NCBI GenBank assembly: GCA_037952775.1
Contig: JBANAY010000004.1
Span: forward strand, 1,798,001 to 1,862,000
Source of the DNA: Clonostachys chloroleuca
Lineage: Eukaryota > Ascomycota > Sordariomycetes > Hypocreales > Bionectriaceae
Reading direction: 5' to 3'
DNA: 64,000 nt
How positions within the stretch are numbered: the stretch's first letter is position 1; each line of letters starts with the position of its first letter. Of the stretch, positions 1-12,382 are shown piece after piece. The notes beneath the pieces were generated by a model that saw nothing but the letters and a program-made list of their open reading frames with translations, had not been told where the DNA came from and ran no database searches. A program made the translations under genes and the position numbers.

Positions 1-1011
1 AAAAGAAAAAAAAAACCAAGAAACTGGCAACGGTCGGTGAGGGGTCTAGAGAGTCATCGATTGCATCACTTCACCCACCAAACGATAACCGTCGAAGAGG
101 TTGGCCCGTTATCTGGCTCGGATCATTGCCGTACGTATTGGGACTAATCAAGGCACAACTCAAGGGTGGTACAGTCCAGCTAATCTACCTTGGCTTTAGT
201 AGGGGGCTTTTGCCAGCTGCTAGTCCAACCGGTTCCATCTTCTTCTCCCCTTCCATCATCGCCCTATTCGCTGCACCGCACAACCCCAACTTTCTCGGTG
301 AGGCTTCAACTTGAGCATTCAGCCTCTCGCACACGACCGCGCCCCCACATCGTCCTCCATGTCAGAGATATCCCCAGTCGCTGCATGAGCATTATCGGCT
401 CAGTGGAGTCTCGACAGTTGGCAGTTGCCTGAGTTGCCACAGGACAGCCTTGCCTCGCTTCCGTCTGGCAGCCGCGTGATAGGACCTTTGTCTCGATCAA
501 GCACGGGCGTTGTCTACGGCCTTGCCACTCACCGCGACTTGGGACAAGACCACTTTTGGCTCTTTCAACCCTGTCGCCTGGTCTTGACTTGGCCAATTCC
601 CACAACGGGCCGCTCTGCTCTGCCTCGCGCCGCCTCGCCCCGTCCTGCTCTGCATCGCTTCCCGTCTCCTCTTCGCTGTGCTACCGTGTGTAGCACGAAG
701 CCAGTGGAGACCAGGGGGTCCTGCTCCTTTGAGAAACGGGCCACGCGACCAGGATCCCTTCTCGTACAAGCACCCGCTTGGATATTTAATCCCTCCGGCG
801 AAAGTGGACTGGTCCTGGCCGGACTCGACTGGCCTGGACACCATTTGTTGGGGCTATCAGTTATATTACCCGTTATCTTTGGCTAACCCGTTCCTCTTCC
901 TTCTTCTCTTCTTCTTTCCGTTCCTCGTCTCCTCTCTTGCTCTTCTAATTTCTTGGCTCGCCCTCTCCAAGAACCAGCTGCTTAGTGAATGGTCACTCTT
1001 GTCGTTTCGCC
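1..1011 (+). promoter_or_regulatory. Upstream region and 5' leader of choline kinase
   Basis: No coding gene is supportable here; the short open frames on both strands lack recognisable motifs. The last 120 bases before the ATG at 1012 are strongly CT-rich (a TTCC/TCTT run near 890-960), typical of ascomycete core promoters and transcription start zones. No TATA box was identified. The region probably holds the whole choline kinase promoter and leader. Confidence 0.5.
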
Positions 1012-3751
1012 ATGCCACTCAAGTCCGCCCTCAAGTCTGAGGACAGTGTGGAGAGGACTCCCCCAGCCAGTGGCTCTCTTAAAGGTACGTACCTTGTGTG
1101 TGTTTCCATTCGGTCAACTCGTCGCCTAGCATTGATATATTCTATCCCGTCGCATATGTTTGCTTGTCTCTGCCCATGACACCTTTTGTTGCATGTTTGG
1201 GCAAGTCTCGAATATGTTACCAAGTTTCTGTTCGAGTCTGCAAGGCTGCAAGTGCTGGCCCAAGAAGCCAGCAAGCTACCGATGATACCACCCCAACCCC
1301 AACCCCTAGTTACATCCTGTATCCCAGGCCTGCACACTTGACCGTTCAGGGCCATGCATTTGGAAGAAAGGGGAAAAGGGGGGGGGCCATTTCCCTATTT
1401 AGCTTAGATCTCTGGCAATCAAGTAGACCTGTGCTCCATATGCCTTATCCTGGCCCAAGAGGCCGGCGACGCAGGGCTGGCCAACACATTAGCAGATCGA
1501 TCATATGCTTACAACCATGCTCAGCTGTGCAGATTGCGGAGCCGATCCCGGAGAGTATAGTCGAGGAAAACGTCTTGACAAGCACCAGACAATTTCGCGC
1601 AAGCTCTGGCAGGAAACTCAGCGGGAAGCTGTCCCAAACCCAACTGGGCGGCTCATCCAGGTCATCCGCCGGAGAGAGCCCTCCGTCTCTTCAGCCTATT
1701 GATCACGATGGCTCTCACTTCTCCCACCCACGCCACCGCAACCAGTACTACAGCGAGAAGCTGATGGCACAGGTCGGTGAGTGGCTGGAGAATGAGCGAA
1801 AGAAGATTGCGGGTAGGGCCAAGAAGCCTCGCCGCCAGAAGTCTGTTTCGCCCCCCGTCGAGAAGCAGGATCCCCTGACAGAGCCATCTCAGAATGGCCG
1901 GTCGAGATCTGACTCAGTTGATTCCCAGTCTAGCGATGTATCTCTCGACAAGCTGCAAAAGATCCTCGAGGACTCCATGGCCAGCATGGGCATGAACTCT
2001 CTCCCTAGCTTTTCGCCCAAGGTTGCTCGACCACGAAGCCATCGACCCAATCGTGCATCGCTGCACCGCTCAGCCTCCTCGGACACAGACTATGTCGACG
2101 GTGATGTTATCGTGCCAGACTGCGATGTGTGGATTGACAACTCAAAGACTCTTAGCTACACGGGCGGAGGTGCCAACACCTCACCCGCTGAGGAGGGTAG
2201 CCGGGCTCGGCGTGACCAACATGCTTGGCTCGATTTCAAGAATGAAATTATCCGCACGACCCATACCCTTAAACTCAAGGGTTGGCGACGGGTGCCTCTG
2301 GGGAGTGGCGACTCGATCGAGGTAGAGCGTCTTAGCGGTGCGCTCACCAATGCTGTCTACGTCGTCACACCCGCCAACGACTACCCCAAAGTCGAAGGCC
2401 TCAAGACCCCACGAAAGTTGCTTCTCCGTATCTACGGTCCGCAGGTGGAGAATCTGATTGATCGCGAGACCGAACTTAAGGTTCTGCAGCGACTGGCGCG
2501 CAAAAAGATTGGCCCTCGCTTGCTAGGTACCTTCAAGAACGGCCGTTTCGAAGAGTACTTCAACGCGTCACCTTTGACTCCCAACGATTTGCGAGATCCT
2601 GAAGTTTCCCGGCAGATTGCTAAGCGTATGCGAGAGCTTCACGACGGCATCGAGCTCCTGCAGCACGAGAGGGAAATTGGCCCAAGCGTATTTAAGAGCT
2701 GGGATCAGTGGTTCGACAACGTTGCTCGAATCGTCACCTACCTGGATGAGCAATTCGAGACCGACCCCTGTATCAACTCTAAGAATGGTTCGCAGACCTC
2801 GGTTGTCCATGCCTGGAAACAGCAAGGATATGTGTGTGGGGTTCCCTGGGCCATGTTTAAGGAGACCATGGCCAAGTATCGCGCACTCTTGGAAAGTCAT
2901 TACCATGACAGGGAGACCTTGAGCAAGTGTCTAGTCTTCGCACACAATGATGTACGTCTATTCTCTACTCCAAACCAAGGAACATGCAAGTACTGACAGT
3001 GTATTTGAAGACCCAATACGGCAATATTCTTCGGTTCAAGCCCGATGACGCCAAGTCTCCTCTTCTACAGCCTGCCAACCGGCACAAGCAGCTCATTGTC
3101 ATTGATTTCGAGTATGCCGGTGCCAACATGCCCGGCGTAGAATTCGCGAACCACTTCATGGAATGGACATACAATTACCACGACCTAACTGCCCCGCATG
3201 ATTTCAATATCCACATGTATCCCACCCCGGACGAACAACGCCGATTTATCAAGGCGTACATCGACCATAGGCCGCAGTTCCCCAACGCAAATACGCCTAA
3301 ACTCTCGCCCCGCGATAGTGCTTCAAGCACACCCGGGCTCGTGCCTACTCCATCCTCCAACTCCATCTCCGACTTCATGCTCGACGCTCGCGCCCCGCCA
3401 GGAGGGTGGACCGAAGCGGAGAAGAAGCGCGAGGAAGAGACGGAGATTAAGATCCGCGGAATCCTCGAGGAGACACGGCTATGGCGGCCGGCGAACAGCG
3501 CATTCTGGATCGCGTGGGGCATCGTCCAGGCCAAGGTCCCAGGGCTGGCCAATGCGGAGGACAAGCCCACAGAGGAGGAGGACAAGCCTCAGGATGAGGA
3601 GGAGGAAGAGGCAGAGGATGAGTTTGATTATTTGAGCTACGCCCAGAAGCGCGCCCTCCTGTTCTGGGGTGATTGCGTGCAGATGGGGTTGGTCAAGATT
3701 GAGGATCTGCCGGATCAGCTGCAGGCGAGCGTGAGGATTCTCAAGCGTTAA
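1012..3751 (+). CDS. Choline kinase (CKI1-like)
   Basis: This ATP-dependent choline kinase makes phosphocholine, the first committed step of the CDP-choline route to phosphatidylcholine in the cytosol. I model exons 1012-1084, 1525-2951 and 3011-3751, giving 746 residues. Intron 1 (440 nt) starts GTACGT and ends GCTCAG; intron 2 (59 nt) splits the catalytic loop. After splicing, the Brenner-type motif HND-TQYGNIL lies at residues 498-508, and the metal-binding segment VIDFEYAGANMPGVEFANHF begins near 530. The N-terminal kinase lobe, with the segment LSGALTNAVYVV, lies at about residues 285-400. The first 250 residues are Ser/basic-rich and probably disordered, which explains a length above the yeast enzyme. 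An acidic DEEEEEAEDE insert sits before the C-terminus. The start was chosen because its frame joins exon 2 in phase. It converges with the BTB gene 137 bp downstream. Ethanolamine could be a secondary substrate. Confidence 0.9.
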
Positions 3752-3888
3752 AGAATTTGTAGGATGGAGCATCGGTTCAAGAAACCATCTCATGACATCT
3801 TCGCGTCAATGTATTACAGGCGGTGGCAGATTATTGGATGTTATTTGTTTTTGTTGCTGCATTCTAGGAGTTTCTCACCTAGCGTTTT

Positions 3889-5838
3889 TTATGCATCTAG
3901 CTTAAGACGATCTAACATGACATCAATCTTACCCAGCAGAAGCTGATAATTGATGGCGTCGGAGGCGAACTCGTCCTCTGCCGCCTTCCCGTCTATCGTG
4001 CGTAGAGCCCCGTCGCCATTCTCTCCCTTCTCACCCACTGGGGCGGCCGGAATCTCAGTGCCATCCCCCGTAGCTGTGGCGTCGCCGTTGGTAGCTGCCT
4101 GTCCGGCGATGGTAGCCGCGGCGGCTGCGTCGATCTCGCCGTTCTCGTCCATGAACTCGTCGAGCCCCGTGTCCTCGAATCGCTGCCTGAACCGTTCTGA
4201 TAAGTAGTACCGGATGTCGTCCAGCAGCTCGATGGTGTCCGTCTCCTCGCGGCTGCGCAGCCTGTTGGCGCTCTCGCGGATCAGCTCCTGGAACTCGTCC
4301 TCGTCGATGTAGTCCTCGAGGCGGTAGGCGAGGTAGCGGGCGGAGAACTCCTCGAGGCGCTGGACGTTGAGGTCCCAGGCGGCGTGGATGACGTCGTAGA
4401 CGTTGATGGGCTCGACAACGGCGTCATCGGTGACGGCGCCGTTGCCGAGGGTGGAGATGGCGGCGGCGGCCCTGGACTTGAGGTTGTCGAGGAAGAGCAT
4501 GTCGGCGGCGTAGAGGAGGTCGAGGGCGTGCTCGAGGGTGATGCCGTCGGTGGACTCGGTGTAGAGGAAGGTGAGGATGAGCTCGAGGGTCTCCGGGGTG
4601 GTGTCGACTGTGACGACGCGGAGGGTGTCGCCGGGCTGGGACTCGACGAACTCGCCGAAGAACATCTTCTCGAAGTACTCGCTGCGCACGAGCATGGCCT
4701 TGTGGGCGGGGAAGAGGACCGACTTGGCCGGCTGCTTGGATTCATTGTGCTTGCCGTTTGCTACGGGTCCGATGGGGATGATGGGGCCGTTGCCCGTCTC
4801 GGCGGCGGCGGCGGCCTCCTCTTCCTGGGTGTCTTCTCCGTCGGCCGGCTCGTCCGCTCGGAGGAGGACGTCGGCGAAGATGGAGTTGTCGTGCCGCCAT
4901 TTAACGTCGTTCACCCGGTCTGTGTCGACGATCATCTTGTGGCCTATTACATTCTGCTTGAAGAAGTCGCCAATCTGGTTGCGGGCCTTCTCCACCTCGT
5001 CCTGATACCGCTGCCGTGCGAGACGGCGGTCACCGCCGGCGAGAATGGTCTCCCACAATCTCTCAATCTCAAGGTCCTTGCTGATCTTATCCAGCCCTTT
5101 CAGAACATCCTCCTCAGTCACGTCGCTGTTCTGCGGGGCAAGGTCTCTGGGGATGGCCCCGAGATAGACGTAGCGCAACGCGATCCGGAAGGCCTCAACG
5201 GGGATGGACGGCGAGAGCTTCCACGACACCGTCTCCGGCTGCGACTCGAGCTTTTTCCTAAAGTACGGCGTCCGGGATGCGAGGATGAACTTGTGGAGGT
5301 CAAAGGACTGTGAGCCGGCGACGAGTGAGATGTCCGCTAGGCTGTGGTTCAGGAGCGAGGAGATGTGCGTGGACCAGTAAATGTAAGGATCCGACGACTT
5401 GGAGAAGTCGTACTTTAGGAGGAGGTTGCGTATCCTGTCATTGAGGGCATTGTAAATGCAACGCTCGCCCTGGAAGGTGTCCCTTTCTGCCAGTGCTCCG
5501 GCCTCAAGCAGTAACTGGACCAGTTCATAATGACCACACAGGCTAGCCTAAAAATAAGGAAGGTTTAATATCTGGCTCACTTTACTGATTGCTTAGGGAT
5601 GTGAGATGAAACGTACGATAATCAGTGGCGTATAATCGAACTTATCTTTGCCATTGATGTTGACGCCGAGGTTGATCAATTCTTGGCACTTTCTCAAGTC
5701 GTTGAGACGGCAAGCTTGGAGAAACTCGTGAAATTCCGGGCTGGTATCAAGAGGGTTCTCGTCTCGAAGCTTTCCTGCTTTGATCATGAGGGCCTCCTCC
5801 GCCAGAGTGCCCTCCAGCTCATGCTTCTTCATCACCAT
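3889..5838 (-). CDS. Ankyrin-repeat / double BTB-POZ protein (Btb3-like)
   Basis: Two exons, 5838-5617 and 5547-3889, give 626 residues; the 69-nt intron has a GTACGT donor and TTTTTAG acceptor. Ankyrin repeats occupy roughly residues 30-105, with the intron splitting the consensus FDYTPLI / ASLCGHYELVQLLLEAGA. A first BTB domain starts near residue 143 (SLADISLVAG, then FDLHKFILASRTPYF) and a second near residue 299 (ADVLLRAD, then FPAHKAMLVRSEYFEKMFFG). The C-terminus is acidic and Ala-rich and ends in a short helical segment. The architecture matches the ABTB1 / S. pombe Btb3 family, whose BTB proteins act as substrate adaptors for cullin-3 ubiquitin ligases. The adaptor role is inferred from the family. 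It shares a 768-bp divergent promoter with nimA. Confidence 0.88.
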
Positions 5839-6606
5839 GATGGCGGAGGTGAGGGGCGATTATTAATATAAGACGACAGTTATCGAAATGTAGAATCGAC
5901 AGAGTGAGTGATATAAAAATACGGGGTGGGTTTATATATGCGTGAATGATAACGCTGCTATGAAAGAACACAAAAGTCTATCAGAATAGTGGAAAAGAAA
6001 GGGAAAAAAAGCCAATGGATGGGTTCTTCATGAATTCATCAATGAGATGGAAAGATGATTCCATGATTTAAGTCCGAGTCCAGCTGTAAGTTGATTGGAC
6101 CCCTCCTTGCGCAGCTGCCCCACCGATTGACTCGCAGAGATACGTACCTTTTATGGGTCTCGGAGCCGGGCTGCTATCGATAAGCGGCTCAAGCTCGGCA
6201 AGGCTGCGAGCTGTTGCTGTTGCTGTGGAAACCAGCATGACTGTTTACGGTGTGGGACGATAGCTAAGAGACAAGGGTCTTGGTTAGCAACCAGCCGCTG
6301 TTTGCGCTACGACGACCGAGGAACCGGCGCTTGGTTACCAGGTAGCATTGATTGTGAGCGGAAACTTATCATCATACCGGAGCCTCGAAAAGCACTTCTT
6401 CTTCCTCTCTTCCCTTCCCTCCCATCGCCACCCACGACGACCAACACCCGCCCTCGTTACTAACCCTACAGGATATCTACCAGTCCATCATTCCATTACA
6501 CCAACTGTAGAGCAGTTGCAGGCGAAGATACGCAGCCGTCCTTCTGCATGGGTTCATTTGTGCTTTTGCAACTTTAGCGTGGTATTGTCTTCGAATATTG
6601 TTCATC
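5839..6606. promoter_or_regulatory. Divergent promoter between BTB gene and nimA
   Basis: A 768-bp interval separates the start codons of two divergently transcribed genes. It contains ATTGG (inverted CCAAT) motifs near 6095 and 6125 and CT-rich leader sequence before nimA (about 6400-6480). No other coding frame in it is credible. Confidence 0.55.
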
Positions 6607-9058
6607 ATGTCGTCGACAGAAGAAAAGTACGAGACCTTGGAGAAGATTGGTACGTTCACGCTTACCTCTGTCGACCGTTCACCGCCACTCGGCACTTCAG
6701 CAACCGCAACAGCCCCCATTCACGCTTTTGCTCGTCGATTATTTTCACGGTTCCAATTTTGACTTGGACCTTGATTTCCCAGTCTAGCGTGAACAACTTT
6801 GCTAACGAGCTCTCTTCTCTCTGTTAGGTCATGGCTCCTTCGGTGTCATCCGCAAGGTGCGCCGGAGAACGGATGGCTTCATCATGTGCCGCAAGGAGAT
6901 CTCCTACCTCCGCATGTCCCAGAAAGAGCGCGAGCAGCTCCACGCCGAGTTCCAGATCCTGTCGCACCTGCGCCATCCCAACATCGTCGCATACTACCAC
7001 CGAGAACATCTCAAGATGAGCCAGGATTTGCATCTGTATATGGAGTACTGCGGTAATGGTGACCTTGGCCGTGTTATCAAGGATCTCCAGCACAAGAACC
7101 AGCGTGCGCCCGAGAGCTTCGTCTGGAGCATATTCAGCCAGCTCGTCCTGGCCCTGTATCGATGCCATTACGGTGTCGACCCTCCCGAGGTGGGAACTCA
7201 GGTGCTGGGCTTGACGCAAGGGAACGCATACGGTGCACCCAAGGTCCCTGCTGGCACAATGACTATTCTGCACCGAGACCTGAAACCTGAGAACGGTAAG
7301 CACGGCCCCCCCGCAGTTTTCGTTAATCTTGATAGCGGTTTTGCTGACAAGATCAACAACAAAAACAGTCTTCCTGGATGAAGACAACTCAGTCAAGCTG
7401 GGCGACTTCGGTCTCAGCAAGATGATCAAGTCACAGGATTTCGCATCCACCTATGTCGGGACACCCTTTTACATGTCGCCCGAGATCTGCGCGGCAGAGA
7501 AGTACACTCTCAAGTCGGATATCTGGTCACTCGGCTGCATCATCTTCGAGCTCTGCGCGCGTGAGCCTCCATTCAACGCCAAGACGCACTTCCAGCTCGT
7601 GCAGAAGATCAAGGAGGGCAAGGTCGCCCCCTTCCAGAGATGTACTCTCCAGATCTTAACCAGGTCATCAGAGACTGCCTCCGGGTCAACCCTGACCGAA
7701 GACCAGACACAACTCAGCTGCTCAACTTGCCAACAGTGAAGCTTATGCGAAAAGAGAAGGAGGTGGTTGACTTGAACAAGGCGCTTCGAATCAAGGAAGA
7801 CGCACTTAGGAAGAGGGAGAAGGACCTCAATGACAGGCTGGCTGTCATGGATCAGGAGAAGAACATGCTCCGTGAGGAACTCGACGCATCCCTACGACGA
7901 GAATGGGAGGTCAAGGCCCGGCTCGAGATTGACCGCCTCGTGGGGCTAGAGATCGAGAAGCTGCAGAAGCGCTTCGAGGAGGAGGTTCAAGCCCGTGTCG
8001 ATTCTGAGCTGCAGAAGAAGACGGTGGCATTCGTGACGGAGGAACCCAAGGCGGAGGAAGGTCTCCTACCCGCCCTTCCCGTGTCAGAACCCAAGTCCGA
8101 CTACCCTCACTCATCAATTGGAGCAACTAGTGGTGACGAGTTTCCTTCCACGACTGATCTCACCGACTACTCCATCGACAGCCCCGATAGCACCAAGGAG
8201 ACTAAGAAGCCCAACACAAGGACGCCTTTCGGGCGTGCCCAGACAATGTTTGTTGGCCACCCAGCCGGAACTCCCATGGACGTGGAGATGGCGTCCCCAA
8301 GCCCCATGGCCATTGCTTCTCTGTCTCTCTCCCCACGCCGAGGAGAAGCCACCAAGGCTCCGACCCTCCATACAGGCAACATCTTCGCTGTCAATGCCGC
8401 CAATAACGGTGAGCGACGATGGAATATTCCCCGGGAGGCTCTTCTCGAGGAGTCAGATGATGAGGATATTATCCCATCTCCTACCCGCCAAATCAAGTCG
8501 TCCAAGAACCCATTCACTAGCAAATCACGACCTGTTCTCACTTCCCAGAAGTCATGCCCTATCAACCGTCTGAAGGGACAGACTAATGGCAGCTCAGGAG
8601 GCGGCCTGGTCTCAAAGGTTGGGCTGATGCCACCCGAGTCCGGCCCTCGGTCGCCTAACAGACGGCTAAGCAAGATCCCATCGGCTGCCAATCTGACAGA
8701 GAACGGCTCATCAGGCATGGGCGGTCTAGGCCGGAATCCTTCAACCAGGAAGGACAACAGCAGTGACGCGCTGAGCAAGATGGCTGCTAAGAACAACATC
8801 AAGGGCCGAACGCTGGTAGAGCTACAACAGGCACGAGCAGGCGGCCGCCCCATGAGCGCGATCCCTGGAACGACGTCGGGCAATGCCTCTGGATCCGAGA
8901 ACAGCGGCAACGTGAGCCCTAAGCGTATCGCGGGTCGCAACGTCGGAGGACGCAGATCCAGCGGCGGGAGCAGCGAGCCTGCTGCCGTCTGGGATCCGGA
9001 GCGCGACGAGATGCCCAGCCCGTTCCTCGTGCGGACCCGCAAGATGAACAAGGTCTGA
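6607..9058 (+). CDS. nimA: G2/M serine-threonine kinase NIMA (apparent frameshift)
   Basis: NIMA promotes mitotic entry, chromatin condensation and nuclear-pore disassembly. Exons are 6607-6649, 6828-7295 and 7369-9058; both introns have consensus ends. The kinase domain starts at residue 8 with a GHGSFG loop (15-20), the likely catalytic lysine at about 37, HRDLKPEN (163-170) and DFG (D183). The insert LYRCHYGVDPPEVG is characteristic of fungal NIMA. A coiled coil (about residues 270-380) and a long Ser/Thr-Pro-rich tail follow, ending MPSPFLVRTRKMNKV. Odd point: within kinase subdomains X-XI the frame changes at a run of five C (7627-7631); KEGKVAP lies in one frame and LPEMYSPDLN in the next. 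One extra C would restore a 733-residue protein (A. nidulans NIMA is 699). Because the kinase is essential in Aspergillus, a sequence error is likelier than a null allele. Confidence 0.9.
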
Positions 9059-12000
9059 TGGACTTGCATCTGGGTAGGTTTGTCTCTTTTTCTTCGTGCG
9101 CAAGAAGAGCTCACCAACTACTTCACTCCACCATACATTACCCACGCTTCTATTCTACACACGTGCAACACGCATGTCAAGATGTTTTGATACACTTGGA
9201 GGGTACGACGTACATGAATGACATCTTCTTTTCTTCCCCTTCCCTTGGTTTTCGTATCTCCCACCCAACAATAATGCCATCCTCCTTCCATTTCCATCTC
9301 TGGCGCGAGAGGAAGAGAAGAGGAAAGGATGGGAATTGATACCCCTCATGATACACATTACTTTTCATTCTAGACTGCATTGCCGACATCCGCAAACTTT
9401 GTTTTTGTTTATTTTCTCCTTGCGACGAGGACTGTGGCGTTTTGTCCCAATTCTTTTTCCCGTCATCACTGCATTATCTCTCATCAGAGCCTCACGCGTT
9501 TTTCTCCTTTGTACACTCTTCCACCTTTTCCCTGCTTTCGCCGTGGCGCATAATGGCCTTTTTCTTTATTCTCTTCCTTTACTTTTACACTATTGAATTA
9601 TGCTTATGAAGGAGGATACGGAGGGGGGAAATGAGAGGATTGTCTGGTTGGTTGGATGTGTGAACGGTCGGGTGTCTGGCTGGAGCAAGGACGGAGGCTA
9701 TTCCATTATCAACGAACCTTTACCTTCCTCCCACATGCATCAATTCCCCAAAGGGGGTAATGCCAACGATGGGGGGGGGGGGAGGATAATGAGAGCGAGG
9801 CTTGACGAGACAAGAGGGTGTGGAAGGGCTGGGAAGATGGCGAACGGTTAACGGCGGCGTTTCCTTGCTTTTTTCTTCTTCATCCTCTATAAGAGTGCCC
9901 CCCCCCCCTTCCTCGGCTTTATCAGAAGAGGGCGGCAACCAAATGGGAATATTCCTTGGTTTTGAGATTACGGGCGCTTTCTTGGTGTTGCGCCTCTTCC
10001 CACCCTCTTCCCACCTTCGCTTTCCGAGACGGGCGGTTATCTGACTATCGGGTCAGCCACCTTTCGTCTTTCCTTTTTTGCTTCCTCTAGTTGCGCTGTT
10101 TTCCCGTCTCTTCCTGGTTTTCTTTGCTTTTTTTTACATCTCTGGGCGTTTGGGAGAAACAGGGTCTGAGGCAGGGGGGTCATTGAAATGGCATCCATAG
10201 GAATTTTCTTGTTTAGTGAGATTTTCTTGTCACCTTGTTGAGAAAGCTTAGTTGCGATAGAACAGCAGCATGACTAAAAGAAACACGAGTTGTAAAAAAT
10301 CACATTGTGCTTTTTTCGCCTTTCCCACCATTATCAAGGGGGAGGGTTGCAATGACGCCCATGCTATATGTACCTTATGCTATGCTTGCTCATCTTCCCC
10401 CATGTCGGATGTGTCGCGCCGTCGCATGAACCAGGCGAGCATCTCATGTAAGTTTCTCCCCGTCCGGCGTGAGACGATCACAGGTACTAGGGACAAAAAA
10501 AAAGTCACACCGCATGTCTCTATTTTGCTTATTCCGCGGTGAGCTCCGAATATTAGTATGTGATTGGTGATTTAGTGCGCAGCCTTCCCAGCTCTTCCTT
10601 TCTTTTTTTCCCTCCCTTTTCTCTCAGCCCTGGCAAGGCGGGAATATACGCCGATACATTACACACACTAATCAATTCAGCTCTCCTTGGCCCGGTGAGG
10701 CAAGATGTGACATGTAACATTGCTTCCCTGACGCTTCTCACATCTCGATCTGGCTCCCCGTCCATGGGTGAGTGCCCCTCTCCCTCCCCGAAGTTAGGGA
10801 GAGGTAAACGATGCGAACGCACATGATGCCATGTGCCGCTTTCCATCACACAAGCTTCAGCCGTGCAGGATGTGATGGAGGGGGGAAGACATGGTCCAGC
10901 TTCTGGGGAGGAAGGGGGGAGGGCGGACCGGGGGTCCAGGAAGTTTAAACCGAAACGAACGCCAGTAAGTCATGATTACCCGGCCGAGAAAGCATCTCGT
11001 GGAAGGCGAGGCAAGGTGGTATTGTTAGCTACCATCGCCAACACGGGTATGCCGGGCTGCCGGGAGAAGCAGGACAGTGACACAAGCGCCCCCCTCCCTC
11101 CTCTAGAGAGAGAGAAGGTTGTAGGGATGGAGGCAGTTAATGTGCGGCTGACCTCACCGTTTCCGGCCTATTTCTACCCACACGAAACATGGCAGAGGGA
11201 ATCATTCTTCTAGCTTGATTGCAAAATCGTAATCGTAAACTCGGAATTTGGGTGTCCATTCTATCCTGGTCCTATGTTACCTTGGCCAGCCAGAAGGACC
11301 TTTGCTATTCATTCAGTCATTTATTCCTTCATTAACCCATCACACATATTTAGCCTTTCTTGTTCTCAGTCTTTTATCACTCCCTTTTTATCACTCTCTC
11401 TTGCTCCCCGTCGCACACCCTCCCGGTTTTCCCCCCCTAGTTTCCCGTGTAGGAATTTCATCCATCTTCTTCCCCGTCACATGCTGTTTCGGTGTTTTCC
11501 GTCCAAATGCCCTGTCGCTTTGGTTTTTGTTTTGTTTTTCCAGATCAAATGACTGTGATTAACCATGGGCGGTGTTGTTTCTCCTCTCAACGGGTAATGA
11601 GGTTGGTTATATAATATGTCGTGTAAGTAGGGGGGAGACACCATGCCTGCCATGCAATCAAGAAAAGAAAAGAAAAAGAGAGAAAAAAGTAAATAAATAA
11701 AAAGGAGGGTATTCTCCTGGGCACCAATCAAATCCAAAACTTGCTTGCTGAAAAAGAGAAGCTCAAAGATGGTTTTGCAAGCCGGCTCCAGAGGTGGTAT
11801 AATAATAGAGAAGATGTGAAAAATCCAGATCCTGAGTAGGGTAAGGCCGTTCGTGATTGAGTTCGGAATAATAAACAAAAAAAACCAAAATGAGACCCAG
11901 CGAACGCCGTGAAAAGATCCCGTGAAAAGATCACCACTCCAGCTAGCCGTGAGGCCAATCCTTCTTTGCCAAGCCGCGAGGCCTCATGCACTCTCGCTTT

Positions 12001-12382
12001 CCTATGCACCAAGTAATAACAAACGATAAAAAGAATAAAGGCTGCAGTCCCAAAAATCCCCACTGATGTCATATCATGCTGACGCTCGCCCATCTGTGTA
12101 TAAAAGCGTCCAAGACAAGATAAATGCGGTCAAGATTGCGAATCGAGTAGCGGTCCTGTCTTATCCCGCTGCAAATTGCTGCTCTCCCAATGAATACAAA
12201 TTCGTACAGTAGCATATCATGAAAATGCTATTGTTGCATGATGCCAAGAAGTAATGTGGTGAGACTGGTACTGGCTATACGGAAACCAGTAGAATAGTAT
12301 AGAAGCGTAGATAGGTGGGGAGATTGCGGGAAGGGCACTCCATGAATATGGACATGCCCAAAGAGGTGACCTGCTCCCTTGC
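9059..12382. other. Intergenic: convergent 3' regions of nimA and CNL1
   Basis: About 3.3 kb with no supportable coding gene; the longest frames (about 120-130 codons) are low-complexity. It contains a 12-base G run (9771-9782), an 11-base C run (9898-9908) and many CT- and T-rich stretches, in keeping with long 3' untranslated regions of both flanking genes. Confidence 0.5.

Noticed and set aside
4384..5313. 309-codon plus-strand open frame
   Set aside because: Antisense shadow of the BTB gene; Gly/Val/Asp-rich composition reflects codon bias on the other strand.
8167..9117. 316-codon minus-strand open frame
   Set aside because: Antisense of the nimA C-terminal tail, which has a much better family match.
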